From positions 1 through 38,737 of the forward strand of contig JAYEFQ010000109.1 in assembly GCA_034658655.1 (NCBI GenBank): a stretch of DNA of 38,737 bases, in the 5' to 3' direction. This stretch comes from JAQIBY01 sp034658655. GTDB taxonomy: Bacteria > Bacteroidota > Bacteroidia > Bacteroidales > ML635J-15. Every line of letters starts with the position of its first letter. Position 1 is the first letter of the stretch. Made by a program: the position numbers and the translations under genes. The notes under the pieces were generated by a model that did no database searches, had not been told where the DNA came from, and was given only the letters and a program-made list of their open reading frames with translations. Positions 5,668-13,300 of this stretch are shown in pieces.

Positions 5668-8466
5668 TTGGGAGATTTGAAAACATATAGCGAGAAAATA
5701 GAAAAACTCCGACAATTAAAAACAGATGTTAATAATCTGGAAAAAGAGCTGCAAAGCGCCGGTGTTAATGAAATAGACAGTGATGAATTTTCTATTCAAA
5801 CTAAATTGAGCGACATTACCGATCCTCGATTGCTTTTGGCTTTGCCGGATATAATATTTGTAATTAATGAAAATGGGGTATTTGAAGATTTCTATACGAA
5901 TCATAAAATAGATTTGCTTATCCCCGAAGAGCATATTACTGGATCAAAACTTGAAACAATATTACCGGATACACTTGCCAAGCTGACTTACGATAAAATG
6001 AATTCAGTCATTGCAACACAAAAAAATGAAGTATATGCATATTATTTAGCAATAAAAGGTGAGCATTTGCATTTTGATACGCGCATGCTTCCTTATGAGA
6101 AGAACAAGGTTATTGCTGCTATAAGGAAAATTTCTGATGTTGATACTGTATCTAAAAATGCAATTCTTGAGCGAGATTATTTTTATGGAATAATGAACTA
6201 TAGTCCGGTTGGTATTATACAATTTAACAAAAGTGGACAGATTATTTTTGTTAACAATTCGCTTCTTGAGCTTTTTGGTCATCATTCTTTTAAAATTTAC
6301 CAGAGATGTAATTTGTGTGAAAGAATTATCGGTGATGAATTTTGTGATTTTACAGGTTTCACAAATAAAATTAAAAAATTACCCGACCAAAGATTGAATA
6401 TTCAGCGTGAAATCACCTTAGAGACCGGTGAGACGCTTTATTTATTTATTCGAATAATGCGAGTGAAGAATTCAATGTCTAATCAGGCTGAGCTTGTTAT
6501 GTTCATTGAAAACATCAGTGATTTTATAGAAACCCAGAATCAATTGCGGCAAAAACTTGATGAATTAGCATTAACTCAAGACATGAGGAAAATTGCGTAT
6601 TGGGAATTCGATATTGAAACTGATGAATTGCGAGGATTTAAATCTTTTTTTAAATCTTTTCCTGATATAGATATAGCTGACACGCTATCAAGTATGCAAT
6701 TTCTTCAACTTGTGTATCCTGACGATCAAGAGAAGATACGTTCTCTGTTTGAAGATCAAATAGGGCGAAAGCATGATATTACAGAGCAATTTCGGATTAT
6801 TATAAACGAAGAGATATGGTGGATAGAAGTCAATTCGATTCGAAACTTTTCCGATAAAACACGTAAATTGCCATTAATTCAAGGTTCTGTGCAAGATATA
6901 AGAGTACAGAAATCACAGGAGGAGCAATTGTATCAAAACCAAAAGCTTTTAGATAATTTGTTAGAAAAGCTTCCAGTTGCTGTATTTGCAAAAGATGCAA
7001 AAACAAAAACATATAATTTGTGGAATAATGCATCTGAAAAACTATTCAATATACAACGGAAGCATGCCATTGGTAAAACAGTTCGCGACATTCACCAAGA
7101 TTCGTTTGCCAAACTCATTGAGACTCGAGATAATCAGTGTTTGGAATCCGGACTTTCTCTTGAGTTTATTGATGAGAAATTTATAATTAATGGAGAAACG
7201 AAATTCATAAACTTGTTTCAAATGCCGATTTCAATTCATGGACGGTATGAAATGATTGTGGGTATGGCGATTGATACTACAACGGAAAAGATAATTGAGC
7301 AAGAATTAATAAAGGCGAAAAATCAAGCCGAAAAAAGCGATGGTTTAAAATCATCATTTCTTGCAAATATGAGTCACGAAATTCGTAATCCAATGAATTC
7401 TATTATTGGTTTTTCGAAAATTCTGGCAGAAGATGCTGATTTGGATTTAAATGAAAAACAGGAGTTTATTGAATTGATTAATACAAATGCTAAACAATTA
7501 TTGCGACTTATTTCTGATATTATAGATATTGCAAAGATTGAGGATAATAAGCTGAAGATATTTAAACATTTATTTCCAATAAATTCATCCCTAAATCAAC
7601 TCCGTTCAATTTATCAACAAATAATGGAAGAAGCAAATAAGTCAGATGTTGAATTGCATGTTATTACTGATATGCCTGATGATAATTGCATGATTAATAC
7701 TGATGAACAACGTTTTCAGCAAATTATGAGCAACTTGCTCTCAAATGCTGTAAAACATACTGATTCTGGTTCAATAGAGTTTGGTTATAACCAAGAGCAT
7801 CCTAACGAATTAGTGTTTTTTGTAAAGGATACAGGGGAAGGAATTTCGCAAGTGAATCAAGAAAAAATATTTGATAAATTTCAACAAATAAATGATAGTA
7901 AAAGTAATGATGGGCAGGGGTTAGGCTTAACCATAATACGTGAGCTAGTAAACTATTTAGGAGGAAAGATTTGGGTGAAGTCTAATAAAGAAAAAGGTTC
8001 ATGCTTTTATTTTTCCTTACCCATAGGTGAGACAAATACAAAAAATAATGACAGACAAACGACTATAAACAAGTCATCTAATAAACAATTTAATTGGAAT
8101 GATAAAACTATATTAATTGTTGATGACAAAGAGGATATTTTAAGTTTTGTAAAAGTTTTATTGAGAAAAACTGAAATAAATACGTATAGCGGCACAAATG
8201 GTAAGCAAGCTGTCGATATTGTCAAAAAGTATCACAACGAAATAGATGTGATATTAATGGACATTCAAATGCCGATAATGAATGGGATAGAGGCAATGAA
8301 AATTATTAAAGCTTCCTATCCAAAAATTAAAATCATTGCGCAAACGGCCTTTGCTTTAGAAGGTGAGAAGAGAAAATTTCTGTCTGATGGATTTGATGAT
8401 TACATTCCAAAGCCAATTAATAAAAAACAATTGTATGAAGTTTTAAATCGATGTTTTGAAGATTGA
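5668..8466 (+). CDS. multi-PAS hybrid sensor histidine kinase
   Basis: Soluble hybrid kinase of about 932 residues with no membrane segment, so it senses a cytoplasmic signal. Order of domains: a short coiled-coil start (~1-30), four PAS-like modules (~45-150, ~165-290, ~300-415, ~425-545; HIS of PAS type such as DIIFVINENGVFEDFY and YSPVGIIQFNKSGQIIFVNNS), HisKA with H570 in NMSHEIRNPMNSIIGFS, an HATPase_c domain (NLLSNAVKHT, DTGEGIS, GQGLGLTIIREL) and a C-terminal receiver with acceptor D865 in ILMDIQMPIMNG. PAS2 holds a CNLCERIIGDEFC cysteine group that could bind a ligand or react to redox state (inference). No ATG occurs in the first ~100 codons; the protein must begin at TTG 5668 or TTG 5677. 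A receiver at the end calls for an Hpt partner; one is encoded at 829-1176. Confidence 0.93.
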   Translation: MGDLKTYSEKIEKLRQLKTDVNNLEKELQSAGVNEIDSDEFSIQTKLSDITDPRLLLALPDIIFVINENGVFEDFYTNHKIDLLIPEEHITGSKLETILPDTLAKLTYDKMNSVIATQKNEVYAYYLAIKGEHLHFDTRMLPYEKNKVIAAIRKISDVDTVSKNAILERDYFYGIMNYSPVGIIQFNKSGQIIFVNNSLLELFGHHSFKIYQRCNLCERIIGDEFCDFTGFTNKIKKLPDQRLNIQREITLETGETLYLFIRIMRVKNSMSNQAELVMFIENISDFIETQNQLRQKLDELALTQDMRKIAYWEFDIETDELRGFKSFFKSFPDIDIADTLSSMQFLQLVYPDDQEKIRSLFEDQIGRKHDITEQFRIIINEEIWWIEVNSIRNFSDKTRKLPLIQGSVQDIRVQKSQEEQLYQNQKLLDNLLEKLPVAVFAKDAKTKTYNLWNNASEKLFNIQRKHAIGKTVRDIHQDSFAKLIETRDNQCLESGLSLEFIDEKFIINGETKFINLFQMPISIHGRYEMIVGMAIDTTTEKIIEQELIKAKNQAEKSDGLKSSFLANMSHEIRNPMNSIIGFSKILAEDADLDLNEKQEFIELINTNAKQLLRLISDIIDIAKIEDNKLKIFKHLFPINSSLNQLRSIYQQIMEEANKSDVELHVITDMPDDNCMINTDEQRFQQIMSNLLSNAVKHTDSGSIEFGYNQEHPNELVFFVKDTGEGISQVNQEKIFDKFQQINDSKSNDGQGLGLTIIRELVNYLGGKIWVKSNKEKGSCFYFSLPIGETNTKNNDRQTTINKSSNKQFNWNDKTILIVDDKEDILSFVKVLLRKTEINTYSGTNGKQAVDIVKKYHNEIDVILMDIQMPIMNGIEAMKIIKASYPKIKIIAQTAFALEGEKRKFLSDGFDDYIPKPINKKQLYEVLNRCFED

Positions 8467-8475
8467 TTATTAATG

Positions 8476-8671
8476 ATTTGGTATAAAGGCTGTGTGCATT
8501 GTTAAATCAGACAATAGTCGTTACTAACGGTTAAAAACGGCTAGCAGTTTAAAAATCCTGTTAAAATCTCATACAAATATCTTAACCTAAGCCTTGGAAA
8601 AAACAGGTGCTATTACTTCTAATGCGCTTGTCAACACGCTTACGATCATCAAAGAGTTGAATTTTTATACT
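8476..8671. repeat. direct repeat, copy 1 (carries a PorP gene tail)
   Basis: A 196-base segment 192/196 identical to 8743-8938, offset 267 bases. It fills most of the gap between the hybrid kinase stop and the PorP gene. The first 106 bases (non-coding 3' flank) are identical in both copies; all four differences fall in the last 90 bases, which correspond to PorP codons. The remaining gap, 8672-8742, is an AT-rich spacer with no gene. Confidence 0.95.
8582..8671 (-). pseudogene. remnant of a second PorP/SprF-family gene (3' end only)
   Basis: Read on the minus strand, this gives the last 29 residues of the neighbouring PorP-family protein (from SIKIQLFDDRKRVDKRIRS to the end GLG and TAA) with no amino-acid change. 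Immediately upstream the reading frame meets a TAA and all similarity stops, so no complete gene is present. Compared with the intact gene it differs at four bases, all third codon positions and all synonymous, which suggests that it descends from a once-functional paralogue and not from a recent random copy. Confidence 0.8.
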
Positions 8672-8742
8672 TGATTAATGTCTTATTTTTGATTTTTGTA
8701 GCTCACAGTTAAGTTTCCTATGTCGTTAAATTACGATTTGCA

Positions 8743-8938
8743 ATTTGGTATAAAGGCTGTGTGCATTGTTAAATCAGACAATAGTCGTTACTAACGGTTA
8801 AAAACGGCTAGCAGTTTAAAAATCCTGTTAAAATCTCATACAAATATCTTAACCTAAGCCTTGAAAAAAACAGGTGCTATTACTTCTAATGCGCTTGTCA
8901 ACACGCTTACGATCATCAAATAGTTGGATTTTTATGCT
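8743..8938. repeat. direct repeat, copy 2 (includes the end of the intact PorP gene)
   Basis: Partner of 8476-8671. It contains the last 29 codons and stop of the intact PorP-family gene plus 106 bases of 3' flank. On the minus strand the flank runs into a TTTATACCAAATTG segment, whose TATACC start resembles that of the dispersed repeat found 3' of two other genes in the window. Confidence 0.95.
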
Positions 8939-9916
8939 AATTTCATGTGTTCCTTTCGAGTTTTTATTACTTAAGCTAGAGATCCCCATATCGTAGGCGT
9001 ATCCAAATTGAAATTGCTTGTAATGATAAGTGAAATTAAAAATTAAATCAGAATAATTATCAATATCAAATCCATGATATTGATTTCTTAACCATGTTCC
9101 AATACTAAAGTTGTATTCTGTAACAAATGCAGCGCCTATAATGAAATTTTGCAAATTGCCTTGTGATTGATAAATCACTCCACTACTTATCATGTTTTCA
9201 TGAATCGGTTGGTGGTAAAATGCATTAATATTCCATTTATTAGGAATTTGATAACTCGCTGAAGTGTTATGATTTATTGAAATATATTTTTCAAAACTGT
9301 ATCCAATATTTGCATAAGTTGCTTGATGTCGTTTCTTGTGAAATTTCAGTCCAAACATACCTCCAAAACCTACGTTTAAAAATTTAGATTCTGATTGGTT
9401 GATTAATTCAGTCGGAATTCCGTTTCCAGATGAAACCACACCCAAAACTGGATCAAGTTGGTCAGAAAAAACGAGTGATTGCCAATCATAGCCTTGATTT
9501 ATATATCCAATACTAATTCCCACAGGCAATTGCGCCATAAATCCATGTTTTTCTTTTCCAATCCGTGCAGCATCCGATGATATATTAAGCTTTACTTCAT
9601 CCGTAGTATATCGTGATATTCCGGTAGTGCTGTGTGTGTAAATGAGTCCAAATCCAAGTCCGCTTCCATATTTTCCGGAACTTTTTTCTGATAATCCATA
9701 ATCAAGCACTATGGCTGTTGATTGAAACAAATTTTCATCTCCAACTCCCATCCATTGATTACGATGCAAGCCTGTTGCAGTAACCGATTTGTTTAAGCCT
9801 GTATAAGCGGGATTTATCAAGGTTTTATTATGGTAAAACTGCGAGAAATTTAAATCTTGTGACATCCCGAATTGAATACCAAAGGCAAATAGTATGGCGA
9901 TAAATATTGCTTTCAT
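8849..9916 (-). CDS. PorP/SprF family type IX secretion membrane protein
   Basis: Outer-membrane beta-barrel protein of the PorP/SprF family, 355 residues, linked to the type IX secretion system. After a signal peptide (MKAIFIAILFAFGIQFGMSQ) comes the family opening DLNFSQFYHNKTLINPAYTGLN, then RNQWMG, and many amphipathic strands to the end (FNFTYHYKQFQFGYAYDMGIS). The C-terminus is extended by DDRKRVDKRIRSNSTCFFQGLG. Family members are commonly encoded beside a large protein with a type-B T9SS sorting tail and are thought to anchor or help export it; here the 1580-residue PKD protein lies just upstream in the same direction. A promoter box lies at 9938-9945 and a candidate operator pair at 10007-10042. 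Its 3' end is duplicated at 8582-8671. Confidence 0.92.
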   Translation of the reverse strand: MKAIFIAILFAFGIQFGMSQDLNFSQFYHNKTLINPAYTGLNKSVTATGLHRNQWMGVGDENLFQSTAIVLDYGLSEKSSGKYGSGLGFGLIYTHSTTGISRYTTDEVKLNISSDAARIGKEKHGFMAQLPVGISIGYINQGYDWQSLVFSDQLDPVLGVVSSGNGIPTELINQSESKFLNVGFGGMFGLKFHKKRHQATYANIGYSFEKYISINHNTSASYQIPNKWNINAFYHQPIHENMISSGVIYQSQGNLQNFIIGAAFVTEYNFSIGTWLRNQYHGFDIDNYSDLIFNFTYHYKQFQFGYAYDMGISSLSNKNSKGTHEISIKIQLFDDRKRVDKRIRSNSTCFFQGLG

Positions 9917-9937
9917 AGTATGCCTGTTTTATTTATT

Positions 9938-9945
9938 TAAAGATA
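9938..9945 (-). promoter_or_regulatory. -7 promoter box of the PorP-family gene
   Basis: On the minus strand TATCTTTA, seven of eight positions of TAnnTTTG, lies 21 bases before the ATG at 9916. This gives the PorP-family gene its own promoter although it lies downstream of the PKD gene. Confidence 0.5.
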
Positions 9946-10006
9946 CGGTGGAAACGTATAGAATAAAACAGGAAAAACACTTAAAATTGTATCAGTAGCA
10001 AGACTT

Positions 10007-10042
10007 AGGTGATATATGGAAACAATCAGGTATTTTTACGGA
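10007..10042 (+). promoter_or_regulatory. candidate regulator-binding sites upstream of the PorP gene
   Basis: AGGTATTTTTACGGA (10028-10042) is shared in its last 12 bases with a site upstream of the NarL-type regulator gene. A degenerate copy, AGGTGATATATGGA, starts exactly 21 bases earlier (10007), about two helical turns. Both lie 90-125 bases upstream of the PorP start, on the strand opposite the gene. Confidence 0.35.
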
Positions 10043-10124
10043 TATGCATTTATTAGAAATTGAAAATAAGGCATTGTTTTCTAAGTTATACTATTTATTA
10101 ACTCATTACCTGACTGCTCTGCTT

Positions 10125-10142
10125 GCCTGCCGTCAGGCAGGC
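10125..10142. repeat. GCCTGCC palindrome (type B hairpin)
   Basis: GCCTGCC-GTCA-GGCAGGC, perfect 7-bp arms around a 4-base loop, far more GC-rich than its surroundings. A related but longer hairpin lies at 38610-38649. It sits in the 459-base gap between the PorP and PKD genes, where I see no gene. Confidence 0.8.
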
Positions 10143-10281
10143 TCACACTGTATTTCCTGTATGTTTGAAACTCGCAATCAAAACTGTTATTCTGCATGTT
10201 TTTTCTTGATACTATTTGTTTTGGTATCAGTCTTAAATCCGAGTGCTTTTTTGCAGGCTTATATAATATCATTTATTAATC

Positions 10282-10360
10282 AAAATTATAAGTATAATGC
10301 CGATGCAAATTCAACACCGATAGACGTAGCATATCGGTAGTTTTGAATCACAATCGGTAT
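10282..10360 (+). repeat. dispersed hairpin repeat (type A), copy 1
   Basis: Homologous over about 80 bases to the reverse complement of 38354-38440. The core hairpin is ACCGATA (10316-10322) with TATCGGT (10332-10338), followed by GTTTTGAATCACAATCGG, which is identical in both copies. It begins 16 bases beyond the stop of the PKD gene, so in that gene's direction it reads TACCGATTGTGATTC first. It may act as a transcription end signal or a stabilising 3' hairpin, although there is no T-tract. Confidence 0.85.
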
Positions 10361-10375
10361 GAAGTGAAATATTGA

Positions 10376-13300
10376 CTAACGTATCACAAGAAATGTTCCA
10401 GTGTTTTTGGCTTTCCCAGATTTCGTTTTGTATGACCAAGTGCTTCCATCAGTAAATTCGGCTTCAATTTGCCATACATAAACTCCTTGATCGACATATT
10501 TTCCATTGATTGTGCCATCCCAAGCATCAATAGGACTGCCATCAATTGGATCGAGTGCTGAGCTTTCAAAGACCACTTTTCCGTTTCGGTTAAAAATTGT
10601 CAAATGATAAGAGTGTAGTGATTTCCCTTTAGGAAGGAATAATTGTTGTTCTCCTATTCCTTTGTCTGGTATAACCGCATTTGGGACAAATAAACCATTG
10701 AAATAATCCATGCTTACAGATTGATTTTTTATGTCAGAACATCCATTTTCATTTGTAACTGTCAGTTCAACCTGAAATGCTTCTCCGTTAAAATCAGCAT
10801 ATGAATTGTAGCGATGCACTGGATTCGATTCAGTGCTTTGGTATCCATCTCCAAACTCCCAGTGAATGTCGTAATTTAAGGTAAACGCATTGGATTCATT
10901 CAGGAATTGCACTTCACCATATTTTTCAGGATGATTGAGATTATCATTTGCCTGCATTGAAAAGTTTGCTTTTGGAGATTGATGAACAAGCAGCATATTT
11001 TCAATTTTTAAGGTGTCTATACAGCCATTTGCTGTCTCGGTAATCATAGAGATATCGTAATTTCCATGTGTTAAGATTGAATTTTCACTTGATACCGGCT
11101 CTTCATTAATGAAAAAATCTGTCGCAATAATTCTATCTGAGGTGTTATCATAACTTGTGATGTTATTAAAATTAACTGTCAACGGCTCACAACCAGCTGT
11201 TTCAGAGATTTCAAAATCTGCTTCAATAACAGGCAGTATTTCAATGTTTTTTACTGTAGTGTCGCTACAGGAGAACTGATTAGTACTGATTAATGTTACT
11301 TGATGCTCACCTGCATTTTGATATAAATAACTCGGGTTAACTGCATCTGAAGCGGCTTGAGTTGGTCTTTGTGTATCAAAAATCCAATGATAAGATTCTG
11401 CTCCAAGGCTTTCATTTCTAAAAGAAACCGATTTGGGCAGTACACAGGTATGTGGATTGTCAATAGTGGATGAAAAACCACTTTTTGGTTTCGGATATAC
11501 TGTTATTTCATGAATACTAGTATCTGCACAATAATTACCATCTTCGAAAACAAGTTTTGCAATAAGCTCGTTATTATAGGTTCCTGCCTGATTATATGTG
11601 TGAATAGGCTCACAATCTGTACTGGAATTTCCATCTCCAAAGTTCCAGTGATAACAATTTGCACCGATGGATTCATTTTCCATTTTAATTTTGTTCCCAA
11701 GGCAAATTCCATTTGATTTTTCTGTGAAAACTGCTTTTACTAAAGGAATTTCAATATTAAATTCAAAAGCTTTGCTACATGTTCCTAATGCATCACTCTC
11801 TAATAAGACTACTGGGTGGTATGAGCCTGCTTGATTGTATGAATAACTAGTATCCATTCCGTTTATGAATTGACCATTTCCCATATCCCAAGTTGCTGAA
11901 TAAATATTATGTGTATTGTCCAAGCTGAAATTAATTATACTTCCTTTGCAAGCTGTGTCAGGAACAATAATGTCAGCAGATGGTCCACCAACATCAATGT
12001 ATGCTTCTTTAATTAGCGTATCAGCACAACCGTTTTCAGTAGAAACAATTAATGATACATCAAAAACACCAGGTTGAACATAGGTGTAGGTAGGATTTTC
12101 GACATTCGAGATGATATTATCGTTTCCAAAGTTCCAGTTCCAATTGCTTACATTTTCAGAGCTGTTATCTATAAAGCTGACTTCGAAAGGATAACAAACT
12201 GACAGTAAACTGTCAGCTGAAAAATTTGCTGTTGGGTAGTTTTCAACAGAAATGAAATCTGATTTAGTCAGTTGATTTGTACATTGATTGCTATCCCTGA
12301 CAAAAAGTGATACATCGTATAGTCCTGCATTTAAATATTGAACATTTGCAATACTCTCTTCTGACAATTGTCCATTCCCAAATGTCCATTGATAAGTTGT
12401 GTTGGATATTTGTTGTGTGGCTTCAAACGTTACTTCATCTTCAACACATAGCCCTCGTTTTGAAACGGTAAAATCCGCAGAGGGTTGAATTGATATTATT
12501 AAACCATCAAATGTTATCAGCGATTCGCATCCTAGCTCATCAATTGTTATTAGTTCTGGACTAAAGTTTCCGCCTGTTGTATATATGTGTAAGGGATTTT
12601 GCTCGTCTGAGTTTAATCCGTCATCGAAGTTCCATTGCCATGAAACGATGCTTGTGTCGCTAATTATTTCAGAGGAATAATTAACATTTAGTGGTGTGCA
12701 TCCTTCCTGATTATCAGCAATGATTTGTCCGTTTGCTCCAAAAATACGAATTGTTTGACTTGCAGTATCAACACAGCCGTTTCTGTCTTTTACTACCAAT
12801 TTCATTTCATAAGTGCCGGGATTATTAAATTCATGAATAAATTCAGAATTTAATACCGTGTCAATTGCTTCTTCTTCAATAATATATCTGTATTTCCCCC
12901 ATTTATTTGAATGTTCTACCGGAATAGTAAATAAACTTTGTTCTCCGTTGGCATGAACCGTTAACCCAGGACATCCATAGGTAGTGTCAAGTGAGATGAT
13001 AGCTTTTAAGTCTCGTGGCTTTAAGGTTCTTCTGTAGTTGTATTGACAGGCATTGTCATAGTTTTCACTAATAATTTGAACTTGATAATTTCCAGACTCT
13101 GCATATTCATAAGAAAACTCTGTTTCATTCACAAACCCTGTTGTTCCATCACCTAAATCCCAATACCAATGATCTGCTTCTGTTATATCGGCTGAGAAGT
13201 TATGGGTTAAAGGGTTTTCACAATCATATTGATAGGTAAATTCAGCTACGGGTCCCATAACATACAACGCATTATTCATTGCTGCAGGTTCACTCCAGCA

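Noticed and set aside
10044..10340. 98-codon open frame between the PorP and PKD genes
   Set aside because: It runs through the GCCTGCC palindrome (giving LLACRQAGS) and the type A repeat; no family similarity and no promoter suited to it.
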